Positions 50,904 through 61,470 of a stretch of 64,000 nt of DNA are shown here, in pieces. The notes under the pieces were generated by a model that ran no database searches, was not told the origin of the DNA, and saw only the letters and a list, made by a program, of their open reading frames with translations. Where the stretch lies: NCBI GenBank assembly GCA_020161365.1, contig JAIUNU010000014.1:1-64000 (forward strand), read 5' to 3'. The position numbers and the translations under genes were made by a program. The first letter of the stretch is position 1, and every line of letters begins with the position of its first letter. The DNA comes from Pseudomonadota bacterium. GTDB lineage: Bacteria; Pseudomonadota; Alphaproteobacteria; Caulobacterales; Caulobacteraceae.

Positions 50904-52124
50904 TCAGACCAGACCGGCCACCGGTTTCACATCGGCGCTGTCGGGGAAGACCTTGCGGTCTAGGAGGGCGCGGTCGACACCCAAGTGGTCGGCCAGTACG
51001 CCCTTGAAGAGCCCGCGCATGTCCAGCGTCGGCGCGGTGTCGCGGTTTTCGAACAGCGCCTTATCGGCCAGGCCCGGCCAGTCGCCGACGATCCCGCCGG
51101 GCTTCAGCGCGCCGCCCAGGATCACCCCCGTGGACGCCGTGCCGTGATCGGTGCCGCCGGTGCCGTTAACCCGCGCGGTGCGGCCAAACTCGGTGACGGC
51201 GATCACCACCGTGTTCTTCCACTCCGCGCCAAGGCCTTGCTGAAGCCCGTCCAGCACGGCGTCCATGTAGGACAGGCGGGTCGCGATCTGGCCTGGCTGG
51301 TTGGCGTGGGTGTCGAAGCCGTCCAGCGAGACCGCCGCGATCTGCGGACCGCCGGCCTGGGTCATGAACCCGCCCAGCGTCGAGCCCAGCTTGCGCGCGG
51401 TCTCGGCGCCGCCGCGGTTTCGGGCGGGATCGGGCGCGGCCATCGACCCGGATGCGGCCATCCCCGCCATTGCGGTCTCGGCCATGGCTTCGGTCTCCAG
51501 CCCTCGCGCGAACGCGGGCCCGAGCAGGGGGTCGGATTTGTAAAGGTCCTGCAGTAGGCCGGGCAGGCGCGCGGTCTCGTCGACCAGCTTGCCTGGCGAC
51601 CAGCTGGCCGCCTGGACCTTGCCGCGCAGGATCAGGGGAGCGGTGGTTCCCACCGAAAGGCCCTCGACCTTGCGGACCGGCGCCAGGGCCTCCAGCGTGC
51701 GATTCAGCCAGCCGGTCTCGGCGCCGTACACCTTGGCCGAGCCGGTCTCCAGCACGTCCTGGGCTTCGAAGTGGGATCGAGCGCGGTCAGGACTGGCGAT
51801 GGCAGGCGCGATGCGGGCCTGGCCCTTCTGCGCCAAGGCGTAGACGGTCTTCAGCTCGGGATGCAGGCCGAAGGTCTCGTCCAGCATCTGAACCTGGTCC
51901 CGCTGCAGGGCGATCGAGCCGCGCAGGGCCGCGTAGTTCGCGTCCCCCACCGGCGGTGACACCGACAGGCCGTCCATGCCGCCCCGACAGATGATGACGA
52001 CCAGTTTCTTGCGCGCCAGATCGCCCTCCGAGGCGGCGAAAGCCTGGGTTCCCAGAAAGCTGATTGAAACGCCCAGGCTCGCGCCCAGGCCCAGCAGCGT
52101 GCGACGGTTCAGAGGCGCGGTCAT
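50904..52124 (-). CDS. DUF1501-family exported protein
   Basis: A 406-residue protein with a twin-arginine-like signal (NRRTLLGLGASLGVSISFLG), so export in folded form is likely. The DUF1501 pattern is visible as KKLVVIICRGGMDGLSVSPPVGD, GFDTHANQPG and EFGRTARVNGTGGTDHGTAS, the last carrying conserved acidic and histidine residues like those of metal-dependent phosphohydrolase/sulfatase folds. Function unknown. The ATG overlaps the DUF1800 stop (ATGA), and in many genomes these two families are adjacent, so they probably act together. Confidence 0.88.
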   Translation of the reverse strand: MTAPLNRRTLLGLGASLGVSISFLGTQAFAASEGDLARKKLVVIICRGGMDGLSVSPPVGDANYAALRGSIALQRDQVQMLDETFGLHPELKTVYALAQKGQARIAPAIASPDRARSHFEAQDVLETGSAKVYGAETGWLNRTLEALAPVRKVEGLSVGTTAPLILRGKVQAASWSPGKLVDETARLPGLLQDLYKSDPLLGPAFARGLETEAMAETAMAGMAASGSMAAPDPARNRGGAETARKLGSTLGGFMTQAGGPQIAAVSLDGFDTHANQPGQIATRLSYMDAVLDGLQQGLGAEWKNTVVIAVTEFGRTARVNGTGGTDHGTASTGVILGGALKPGGIVGDWPGLADKALFENRDTAPTLDMRGLFKGVLADHLGVDRALLDRKVFPDSADVKPVAGLV

Positions 52125-53563
52125 CGGCGTTGGAACTCCGGGCTCATGATCAGGAGGGCGAAGGCCTCGCGGCGGGTCTCGGCTCGGGCGATAGCGGTCG
52201 CGACGGGCGATGTCAGGCGCTCGCCCAGCGCCGAGCGCGCCAGGGCGTTGGGGTCGGCGCGGTCGGCGACGGCGGCGGCGAAGCCTTGCGCCCACTGCAT
52301 CCGCTTGATCAGCGCGTCGGGCGCGGCCCAGGTCTGCGCGTCCTCGGCCCAGCCCTTGGGGGAGGGGGCCGAGAATGGCTTCTGACCCAGGCTTGTCAGG
52401 ATCGGCGCGAGGCGTTCGATCGCCGAGGGCTCGGCGCCGATCAACCGCCAGGTCGACAGCGTGTATTCGTAGGGCGTCTTGAACTTCGCGGGCGCGGGGT
52501 CCCAGGCTTCGGGGCTCTCGACCAAGGCCTTGGCGACAGCGGCCAGGTCGCCGCCGGTTTCCAGCCACCGACGCTCAAGCCGCTCGACGAGGGATGGCGG
52601 CGGGACATCGGCGACGAAATGTCGAGCGATCTTGCCGCAGATGCGCCGGGCGGTGCGACGATCGGCGGCGAGGTCGCGCAGCACGGCCAGGCCCTGCGCC
52701 ATGCCCGCCTCGCCGTAATGTCGACCCAGTATGGTGCGCGCGCCTGGTTCATGGGCCTGTTCGCGGAACAGGAACTGACCAGCGCGGTCTTCCTGCTCGC
52801 GGCCAAGCGAGAAACCGGTCAGGGCGCGGGCGAACTCGGTGACATCGGCCTGGGTGTAGCCCGCATCCACGCCAACCGTATGCAGCTCCAGGATTTCCCG
52901 GGCCAGATTCTCATTGAGACCGGCCTTGGCGTTGCGCCGCCGGGCGGCGAACTGCGCCGCTCGGCTGTTAGGACCGATCGACTGGGCTTGATCCAGATAG
53001 GTCAGCATGGCCGGATGGGTCGAGGACGCCACCAGCAGGGACTCGAAGCGGCCGAACACATGAGGCCGCAGGGCCTCGCGCTCGAACGGGCCGATCAGCA
53101 CCGAGGTCAGCTGTTTGGTGGCCGAGACCGTGAAGTGGTTGGCCCAGAACAGCGTCCAGCGTTCGCGGAACGCGGCCGGCGTGGCCGCGCCCAGGCGCGC
53201 ACGGGCCAGGAAGTCGGCTCCGACCTTCTCGCGCAGATCGCGCTGGGCGTTCATGAACGCCTGGGCCGCCGTCTTTACGTCGTCCTCGCCGTCCTTCTTC
53301 TGGCGCTCGGCTCGGCGCTGTTGCTGGTAGGCGCGCATCTGTTCGAAGCGCGTGCCAGCGCTTTCGCCGTCGTCCTGCGGGACGTCCGCGCCTTCGCGGC
53401 GGATCTGGGCGAGTAGGAAGCCCCGGGGATCCGCCTTGGCGGCTTCGATTTCGCCGGGGCGGGCTCCAAGGCCAAAACGCGTTGCGGCGATGGCGGCCAT
53501 CATGTCCTTGGATGGTAGGCTCAAAGGGCGCTCTCCCTTGCGTGATGACGCGATCTTGCTCAT
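52121..53563 (-). CDS. DUF1800-family protein
   Basis: A 480-residue protein of unknown function. Family features: an N-terminal ATRFGLGARPGE, then RERWTLFWANHFTVS, NENLAREILELHTVGVDAGYTQADVTEFARALTGFSLG, GEAGMAQGLAVLRDLAADRRTARRIC and a C-terminal QWAQGFAAAVADRADP. No clear signal peptide, unlike its partner DUF1501. The start at 53563 is ATG preceded by AAGCAA-type purines. Upstream member of a two-gene operon with DUF1501. Confidence 0.87.
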   Translation of the reverse strand: MSKIASSRKGERPLSLPSKDMMAAIAATRFGLGARPGEIEAAKADPRGFLLAQIRREGADVPQDDGESAGTRFEQMRAYQQQRRAERQKKDGEDDVKTAAQAFMNAQRDLREKVGADFLARARLGAATPAAFRERWTLFWANHFTVSATKQLTSVLIGPFEREALRPHVFGRFESLLVASSTHPAMLTYLDQAQSIGPNSRAAQFAARRRNAKAGLNENLAREILELHTVGVDAGYTQADVTEFARALTGFSLGREQEDRAGQFLFREQAHEPGARTILGRHYGEAGMAQGLAVLRDLAADRRTARRICGKIARHFVADVPPPSLVERLERRWLETGGDLAAVAKALVESPEAWDPAPAKFKTPYEYTLSTWRLIGAEPSAIERLAPILTSLGQKPFSAPSPKGWAEDAQTWAAPDALIKRMQWAQGFAAAVADRADPNALARSALGERLTSPVATAIARAETRREAFALLIMSPEFQRR

Positions 53564-53618
53564 TCAACGCGGGTCCGCCGCCCTTCCGTCGCGACGGCGT
53601 GTGAAAGAGTCCGTTCCC

Positions 53619-54341
53619 GTGTCCGACAAGTCCGAACTGCTGTTGAAACCCAAGCGCTTCTACAAGGCGGCCGCCGCCGCGCCGGCCGAGGGCGGCTTCG
53701 CGGTGCAACTGGACGGCCGTACGCCCAAATCGCCGGCCAAGAAGCCTCTGGTCGCGCCGACCAGGGCTCTTGGCGAGATGATCGCCGCGGAGTGGGAAGC
53801 CCAGGTCGACTACATCGACAACAGCCTGATGCCCGCCACGCGGCTGGCCTTCACCGCCATCGACAGGATCGCCGAGACCCGCGCCGAGGTCGCGCGCGAG
53901 ATCATGGCCTACGCCGCCTCCGATCACCTCTGCTATCGCGCCGACAGCCCCAGGGCGCTGGTCGAGCGCCAAGAACGGGAGTGGGGGGCGCTGCTGGATT
54001 GGGCCAAGGCCGAGCATGGTCTGGTGTTCACGCCCGTCACGGGCGTCATCCACGCGCCGCAACCCCCGGCCACCCTGGCGGCGGTCGAGGCCCTGGGCCT
54101 GAGCCTGGATGACTTCGCCCTCGCCGGTGTGGCCTTCGCCGCGGGCCTGTTCGGCTCGACGGTTCTGGCCCTGGCGGTTCGCGCAGGGCGTCTCACCGGC
54201 CAGAAGGCGCTGGATCTTTCGCGGCTGGATGAAATCTATCAGGCCGAGCAGTGGGGCGAGGACGCCGAGGCCAAGGCGCGCGCCGAGGCCTTGGGTGTCG
54301 AGGCGCAGATGATCGACCGCTGGTTCGCCGCGTTGCGATGA
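53619..54341 (+). CDS. ATP12-family F1F0-ATPase assembly chaperone
   Basis: A 240-residue ATP12-like chaperone that binds the ATP synthase alpha subunit during F1 assembly (role known from mitochondria). Conserved: KPKRFYKAAAAAPAEGGFAVQLDGRTPKSPAKKPL, then EWEAQVDYIDNSLMPATRLAFTAID and QEREWGALLDWAKAEHGLVF. Start GTG at 53619 chosen because homology begins shortly after; the frame stays open further upstream over DUF1800 in antisense. No ATP synthase gene is in the window. Confidence 0.87.
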   Translation: MSDKSELLLKPKRFYKAAAAAPAEGGFAVQLDGRTPKSPAKKPLVAPTRALGEMIAAEWEAQVDYIDNSLMPATRLAFTAIDRIAETRAEVAREIMAYAASDHLCYRADSPRALVERQEREWGALLDWAKAEHGLVFTPVTGVIHAPQPPATLAAVEALGLSLDDFALAGVAFAAGLFGSTVLALAVRAGRLTGQKALDLSRLDEIYQAEQWGEDAEAKARAEALGVEAQMIDRWFAALR

Positions 54342-54469
54342 CGCTCCGGCGACGGCTTATGCTGCGCTGCCGCAAGGTCCGCCTTGCGCCCCGGCTCGCG
54401 CCTCGCTAGGGCTGAATTCATAAGGTGGAAGAACCGCCAGTCTAACGAACCGGGCAGGGGAGTACGCGC

Positions 54470-56002
<1,533 letters not shown>

Positions 56003-56014
56003 CGCGGACTGTCG

Positions 56015-56042
56015 GGATCCTCCCCATCTGGGGAGGATCCTT
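56015..56042. terminator. Perfect palindrome with 11-bp arms after pccB, probable terminator
   Basis: GGATCCTCCCC (56015-56025) is perfectly complementary to GGGGAGGATCC (56030-56040) around ATCT, then TT. It lies between convergent pccB and the DUF1761-like gene and could serve both. Its core resembles the arms of the palindrome at 122-242. Confidence 0.7.
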
Positions 56043-56046
56043 CCAC

Positions 56047-56460
56047 TCAAGCCGCCTTCGGCCTGCGCTTCAGGCCGGCGAGCAAGGCGCCGGCGATCGT
56101 GTAGGTCACGACCTGGTAGCCGCCGTCGATCACGAACAGAGACAGCGTTCCTGCAGCATAGATGTAGTTCAGCGCCGCGACCGTCAGGGCGAAGCAGACA
56201 CAGACCAGCAGGGCGATCCTGGCCCCGGCGACATAGCCGTCAACGCCGAGCCGACGCAGCAGCCAGTCCAGCCCCAGAAGGATGACGAGCATGTTCACGA
56301 CGCCCAGCCCCATCTTCCAGTCCTGACCGACGAAATCGGCCTCTGTCAGCCGTTGGGCCTCCATCCAGGCGGCGCTGAAGAGGTTGCCGTACCAGAGAAT
56401 GCCGATCGCCTGGCCGGCGACCAGGGCCACGACGAGGCCCAGCCAGTTCACGTTCTTCAT
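56047..56460 (-). CDS. DUF1761-like small membrane protein
   Basis: A 137-residue protein with about four hydrophobic helices: NWLGLVVALVAGQAIGILWYGN, GLGVVNMLVILLGLDWLL, RIALLVCVCFALTVAALNYIY, VITYTIAGALLAG-like end. The WYGNLFSAAWM opening is characteristic of DUF1761 proteins. Function unknown. The ATG at 56460 is chosen over a GTG seven codons upstream. Divergent from metG across 170 bp. Confidence 0.78.
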   Translation of the reverse strand: MKNVNWLGLVVALVAGQAIGILWYGNLFSAAWMEAQRLTEADFVGQDWKMGLGVVNMLVILLGLDWLLRRLGVDGYVAGARIALLVCVCFALTVAALNYIYAAGTLSLFVIDGGYQVVTYTIAGALLAGLKRRPKAA

Positions 56461-56630
56461 AGGCGTTTCCCCCGAAACCACCGGATGGAGCCCACCCGGC
56501 TCAGCTTTCGCAAGGCTGCGCCCAAGAACGCTGTTCGGTCAACCGGCTTGCGCTTTCGTTTCGGGCGCGAGCCTTCTATATGCGGACCCTTCCAAGCGTT
56601 CCGTAGACTCCCCCGAAAGGCCGCGCCCGC

Positions 56631-58340
56631 ATGGCTCGCATCCTGATCACCTCGGCCCTGCCGTACATCAACGGTATCAAGCACCTGGGGAACCTCGCGG
56701 GCTCCATGTTGCCGGCGGATGTCTATGCGCGGTTCAAGCGGGCCCAGGGGCACGAGACGCTCTACATCTGCGCCACCGACGAGCACGGCACGCCGGCTGA
56801 ACTGGCCGCCGCAGCGGCCGGCCAAGACGTGGCGACCTATTGCGCCGAGCAGCACGTGCTGCAGCACGACGTCGGCCGGGCCTTCGGCCTGTCGTGGGAC
56901 CATTTCGGCCGCTCGTCTTCGCCGCAGAACCACCGCCTGACCCAGCACTTCTGCCAGGCCCTGGAAGACCATGGCCTGATCGAGGAACGCGTCGACCAGA
57001 TGGTCTATTCCGTCGACGACAAGCGCTTCCTGCCCGACCGCTACGTCGAGGGGACCTGCCCGCACTGCAAGTTCGAAAAGGCGCGCGGCGACCAGTGCGA
57101 CAATTGCGGCAACCTGCTGGACCCGACCGACCTGATCGATCCGTACTCGGTGATCTCGGGCTCGCGGAACATCGAGGTGCGCGACACCAAGCATCTCTAC
57201 CTGCTGCAGACCAAGATGCAGGATAAGATCCGCGCCTGGGTCGACAGCCACGCCGACTGGCCGCCGCTGGCTCGCTCGATCGCCTACAAGCACCTGGATG
57301 AGGGCCTGATCGATCGCGGCATCACCCGTGACCTGGCCTGGGGCATCCCGGTCGCTCAGAACGGCGTGCCGCGCCCAGGCTTCGAGGACAAGGTCTTCTA
57401 CGTCTGGTTCGATGCGCCGATCGAATACATCGCCGCCACCCAGGAGTGGGCCGAAGGCTCGCCGGACCGCGACTGGAAGCGCTGGTGGCGCACCGATGCG
57501 GGCGCGGAAGACGTCCGCTACGTCCAGTTCATGGGCAAGGACAATGTGGCGTTTCACACCGTCAGCTTCCCGGCCACGATCCTCGGCTCCGAAGAGCCGT
57601 GGAAGAGCGTCGACATGCTCAAGGCCTTCAACTGGCTGAACTGGTACGGCGGCAAGTTCTCGACCAGCAACAAGCGCGGCGTCTTCATGGACGCAGCCCT
57701 CGAGATTCTGCCGCCCGACCTGTGGCGTTGGTACCTGACGGCCAATTCGCCCGAGGGCAGCGACACGGCCTTCACCTGGGAGCAGTTCGCCAGCGCCGTG
57801 AACCGCGACCTGGCCGACGTGCTGGGCAACTTCATTAACCGCATCCTGAAGTTCAACGAGAGCAAGTTCGAGGGCGTGGTCCCCGCTGGCGGCGAGCCCG
57901 GCCCGCTGGAGGAGAAGCTGTTCGCCGATGTCTCGGCGCGCCTGGCGGACCTTTCCGAACAGATGGACGCCATCGAGATCCGCAAGAGCGCTCAAGCGCT
58001 GCGGGCCCTGTGGGTGGTCGGCAACGAGTACCTGCAGGAAGCCGCCCCGTGGACCGCGATCAAGACCGACCGCGACCGCGCGGCTGTCATTGTTCGCACC
58101 GCCCTGAACCTGGCGACGCTGTACGCCAAGATCTCGGCCCCGTTCATCCCGTTTGCGGCCGAGAAGATCGGCGACGCCTTCGGCCTCAACTTCCCGGCCG
58201 CCTGGCCGTCGAACGACGCCAAGGCTGAGCTCGACACCCTGACGGTCGGCGCGCCGGTGACCGTGCCGGAGGTCCTGTTCAAGAAGATCGAGGACGAGCA
58301 GATCGCCGACTGGACGGCCCGCTTCGGCGGCGCGGAGTAA
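56631..58340 (+). CDS. metG: Methionine--tRNA ligase
   Basis: A 569-residue class I synthetase charging tRNA-Met. The nucleotide-binding signature appears as ITSALPYINGIKHLGNLAGS (HLGN at 18-21) and the KMSKS loop as KFSTS (342-346). Four cysteines (C143, C146, C156, C159) form the zinc knuckle in the connective domain. No C-terminal tRNA-binding EMAP-like domain is present, matching the shorter type. The ATG at 56631 has no strong ribosome-binding site; the MFS gene begins 1 nt after the stop codon. Confidence 0.96.
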   Translation: MARILITSALPYINGIKHLGNLAGSMLPADVYARFKRAQGHETLYICATDEHGTPAELAAAAAGQDVATYCAEQHVLQHDVGRAFGLSWDHFGRSSSPQNHRLTQHFCQALEDHGLIEERVDQMVYSVDDKRFLPDRYVEGTCPHCKFEKARGDQCDNCGNLLDPTDLIDPYSVISGSRNIEVRDTKHLYLLQTKMQDKIRAWVDSHADWPPLARSIAYKHLDEGLIDRGITRDLAWGIPVAQNGVPRPGFEDKVFYVWFDAPIEYIAATQEWAEGSPDRDWKRWWRTDAGAEDVRYVQFMGKDNVAFHTVSFPATILGSEEPWKSVDMLKAFNWLNWYGGKFSTSNKRGVFMDAALEILPPDLWRWYLTANSPEGSDTAFTWEQFASAVNRDLADVLGNFINRILKFNESKFEGVVPAGGEPGPLEEKLFADVSARLADLSEQMDAIEIRKSAQALRALWVVGNEYLQEAAPWTAIKTDRDRAAVIVRTALNLATLYAKISAPFIPFAAEKIGDAFGLNFPAAWPSNDAKAELDTLTVGAPVTVPEVLFKKIEDEQIADWTARFGGAE

Positions 58341-58341
58341 G

Positions 58342-59556
58342 GTGACGGGCGGCGCGGACAGGGCGGAGGGGCAGGGGATCTCGACCCTGGTGCGCCTGTG
58401 CCTGTTCTACGCCGCCATCTTCCTGAGCTCGGGCGTCAGTCTCCCGTACATCGGCACCTATCTCCGCGACCGGGGCATGAGCGGCGGCGAGATCGGCCTG
58501 ATCCTCGCCGCGCCCTTGCTACTTAAGCCGTTCACCGGACCGGTTCTGGCGGTATGGGCCGACGGCTTCACCTTGCGCCGTACCCCGATGGTGCTGTTGC
58601 TGCTGGGGGCGGCGATTGGCTACGGCGCTCTGCTGGGCCCAGCGAACCTCTGGTGGTTCATGCTGGCCTGGTTCTTTGGCCAGACGCTGCTCTCGACGGT
58701 TTCGCCGTTGATCGACGTCATCACCCTACGGCGGGCGCGGGTCGACAATTTCAACTACGGCATCCCGCGCGGAACGGGTTCCAGCGCCTTCATCGCGGCC
58801 AACCTGGCCATGGGCGCGATCCTGACCTTTGCCGCGCCAACGGTCATCGCCGTATGGATTGCGGCCGCCTGCCTGTTTGGCGCGATCGCCGCGGCGACCC
58901 TGGTGCCCCCCGAGCGCGTCCACGCCGAGGGCGCCAAGCCGCTGAAGGCGGAACGCTGGAACGGCCTGTCAGAGCTGCTGCGCAATCGGACCTTCGTCCT
59001 GGCGGTGGTGACCGCCGGACTCATCCAAGGCGCGCACGCCTTCTACTACAGCTTTTCGGCCATCCTCTGGCGCAAGCAGGGGATCAGCGAGCCGATGATC
59101 GGCGTGCTGTGGGGCGTAGGCGTGGCGGCCGAGGTCGGCTTCATGTGGTTTCTCGAGCCCCTGCGCCGCCGCTGGGGACCGGAACTGTTCCTGGTGCTGG
59201 GCGCCGGCGCCGCCGTACTGCGCTGGACGATCTACGCGTTCGAGCCACCCCTGTGGTCGCTATTCCCGCTACAGATGCTACATGCCCTGACCTTCGCCGC
59301 TTCGTTCCTGGCGTCGTTGCGGCTCATCGAAAAGCTGGCGCCGCCGTCAGCCGCCTCGCCGGCCCAGGCGATCAACTCGGCGCTGTCGTCGGGGTTCACG
59401 CTGGGCATAGCGACCTTGGCGTCGGGACCGCTGTTCGACGCCTTCGGCGCGTTCGGTTACCTGGCCACCGCCTTCATGGCGCTGCTGGGCCTTGTCGGCG
59501 CAATCCTGCTGACGCGCCGGGCGCGGAGCCTGTCTTCCGACAGGCTCCGGTTCTGA
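58342..59556 (+). CDS. MFS transporter (LacY/HcaT-like group)
   Basis: A 404-residue membrane protein with about twelve helices. The opening VRLCLFYAAIFLSSGVSLPYIGTYLRDRGMSG and NLWWFMLAWFFGQTLLSTVSPLIDVITL, then the second-half KQGISEPMIGVLWGVGVAAEVGFMWFL are typical of the oligosaccharide/phenylpropionate MFS group. The GTG start at 58342 is adjacent to the metG stop, suggesting co-transcription. Substrate unknown. A hairpin overlaps the last codons. Confidence 0.85.
   Translation: MTGGADRAEGQGISTLVRLCLFYAAIFLSSGVSLPYIGTYLRDRGMSGGEIGLILAAPLLLKPFTGPVLAVWADGFTLRRTPMVLLLLGAAIGYGALLGPANLWWFMLAWFFGQTLLSTVSPLIDVITLRRARVDNFNYGIPRGTGSSAFIAANLAMGAILTFAAPTVIAVWIAAACLFGAIAAATLVPPERVHAEGAKPLKAERWNGLSELLRNRTFVLAVVTAGLIQGAHAFYYSFSAILWRKQGISEPMIGVLWGVGVAAEVGFMWFLEPLRRRWGPELFLVLGAGAAVLRWTIYAFEPPLWSLFPLQMLHALTFAASFLASLRLIEKLAPPSAASPAQAINSALSSGFTLGIATLASGPLFDAFGAFGYLATAFMALLGLVGAILLTRRARSLSSDRLRF
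59525..59548. terminator. Hairpin overlapping the MFS stop region, probable convergent terminator
   Basis: GGAGCCTGT (59525-59533) pairs perfectly with ACAGGCTCC (59540-59548) around CTTCCG. It overlaps the last coding bases of the MFS gene and lies just ahead of the convergent cysNC stop (14 nt further on). Tail T-tract is weak. Confidence 0.5.
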
Positions 59557-59562
59557 GCGGTT

Positions 59563-61470
59563 TCAGATCGTGTAGTCGATCTCCTGGCCTTCCAGCCAGG
59601 CCACGATCCGCTCGGCCGCCTCGACGGGATCGATGGCGGTCGTGTCGATCCGCAGCTCCGGCGATTCCGGGGCTTCGTATGGGCTATCGACGCCGGTGAA
59701 GTTCTTAAGCTGACCCGACCGGGCCTTCTTGTAGAGACCCTTGACGTCCCGGGCTTCGGCCACGGCCAGCGGCGTGTCGACGAAGACCTCGATGAACTCG
59801 CCGGGCGCCAGGAGGTCGCGCGCTAGCTGACGCTCTGCCCGGAAGGGCGAGATGAACGCGGTCAGCACGATCAGGCCCGCGTCGACCATCAGCTTGGCGA
59901 CCTCGGCCACCCGGCGGATGTTCTCGACGCGGTCCTCTTCGGTGAAGCCGAGGTCCTTGTTCAGTCCATGCCGGACGTTGTCGCCGTCCAGAAGATAGGT
60001 GTGACGGCCCAGGGCGTGCAGGCGCTTCTCGACCAGATTGGCGATGGTCGACTTGCCCGCGCCCGACAGGCCGGTCAGCCAGACCACTTGACCGCGTTGG
60101 CGTTTCAGCGCCGCCCGCGAGACCTTGGTGACGTCGGTATGCTGCCAGTGGATGTTGTCGGCGCGCCGTAGCGCGAAGTTGATCATGCCGGCGCCAACCG
60201 TGCGGTTGCTCAGCCGGTCGATCAGGATGAAGCCGCCCATCTGGCGATTGTCGGCATAGGCCTCGAACGGGATCGCCTGATCGAGCGACAGGTTGCACAA
60301 GCCGATCTCGTTCAGCTCGAGGCGCTTGGCGGCGGTCTTTTCCAGCGTGTTGACGTTCACGCGATGCTTGATGTCGGTGACGCTGGCGCCGACCGTCCGG
60401 GCTCCCAGCTTCAACAGGTAGGTGCGGCCGGGCGGCAGCGGCTCGTCGTCCATCCAGACGAGCGTGGCTTCGAACTGATTGGCGACCGGCGCGGGCGCGT
60501 CGGCGGCGGCGATGACGTCGCCGCGCGAGATGTCGATCTCATCTTCCAGCGTTAGAGTGACTGACTGGCCGGCGACGGCCTGATCAAGATCGCCGGGCAG
60601 GGTCACGATCCGCGCCACGCGGCTTTCGCGACCCGAGGGGAGGGCGCGGATGCGGTCGCCGGGCCTGATCGAGCCCGAGGCGACGAGGCCCGAGAAACCT
60701 CGGAAGTCGAGGTTAGGGCGGTTCACCCACTGCACGGGCATGCGGAAGGGCTTGGCCTGCAGGTCGTCCTCGACCTCAACGGCTTCCAGCCATTCCATGA
60801 GGATCGGTCCGTCGAACCAGGGCGTCGCGTCGCTGCGAGCAGCCATGTTGTCGCCGCCGAGGCCCGAGATCGGGATCGGGTTGAAGGCCGCCAGACCGAT
60901 CTGCTCGGCGAAGGCGCGGTAGTCGGCGACGATGGCGTCGAACACACCCCTGTCCCAGCCGACAAGATCCATCTTGTTCACCGCCAGCACCACGTTGCGG
61001 ATACCCAGCAGGCTGACGAGATAGCTGTGGCGGCGGGTCTGGGTCAGCACGCCCTTGCGCGCATCGATCAGGATCACGGCCGCATCGGCGGTCGAGGCGC
61101 CAGTGACCATATTGCGCGTGTACTGCTCGTGCCCGGGCGTGTCGGCGACGATGAACTTGCGCTTCTCGGTCGAGAAGAAGCGGTAGGCCACGTCGATGGT
61201 GATGCCTTGCTCGCGCTCGGCGGCCAGGCCGTCAACCAGCAGGGCGAAGTCGATCGCGCCGCCCTGGGTGCCGACCTTCTTGGAGTCCGCCTCAAGGGCC
61301 GCCATCTGGTCCTCGAAGATCATCTTGCTGTCGTACAGCAGTCGGCCGATCAGGGTGGACTTGCCGTCGTCGACGCTGCCGCAGGTGATGAAGCGCAGCA
61401 GCGACTTGTGCTGGTGTTGATGCAAATAGGCTTCGATATCCTCAGCGATCAGGGCGGACTGGTGCGCCAT
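59563..61470 (-). CDS. cysNC: Bifunctional sulfate adenylyltransferase large subunit / adenylylsulfate kinase (CysN-CysC)
   Basis: A 635-residue fusion. The N-terminal CysN GTPase has the P-loop GSVDDGKST (31-39), the switch II motif DTPGHEQ and the NKMD guanine motif, with EF-Tu-like domains after it; it drives CysD in making APS. The C-terminal APS kinase (from about 450) has the P-loop GLSGAGKST (about 466-474), DGDNVRHGLNKDLGF and the VDTPLAVAEARDVKGLY end, and makes PAPS. Start ATG at 61470 overlaps the cysD stop. The fusion is common in rhizobia and Caulobacter, so the name cysNC or nodQ-like is used. Confidence 0.96.
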   Translation of the reverse strand: MAHQSALIAEDIEAYLHQHQHKSLLRFITCGSVDDGKSTLIGRLLYDSKMIFEDQMAALEADSKKVGTQGGAIDFALLVDGLAAEREQGITIDVAYRFFSTEKRKFIVADTPGHEQYTRNMVTGASTADAAVILIDARKGVLTQTRRHSYLVSLLGIRNVVLAVNKMDLVGWDRGVFDAIVADYRAFAEQIGLAAFNPIPISGLGGDNMAARSDATPWFDGPILMEWLEAVEVEDDLQAKPFRMPVQWVNRPNLDFRGFSGLVASGSIRPGDRIRALPSGRESRVARIVTLPGDLDQAVAGQSVTLTLEDEIDISRGDVIAAADAPAPVANQFEATLVWMDDEPLPPGRTYLLKLGARTVGASVTDIKHRVNVNTLEKTAAKRLELNEIGLCNLSLDQAIPFEAYADNRQMGGFILIDRLSNRTVGAGMINFALRRADNIHWQHTDVTKVSRAALKRQRGQVVWLTGLSGAGKSTIANLVEKRLHALGRHTYLLDGDNVRHGLNKDLGFTEEDRVENIRRVAEVAKLMVDAGLIVLTAFISPFRAERQLARDLLAPGEFIEVFVDTPLAVAEARDVKGLYKKARSGQLKNFTGVDSPYEAPESPELRIDTTAIDPVEAAERIVAWLEGQEIDYTI

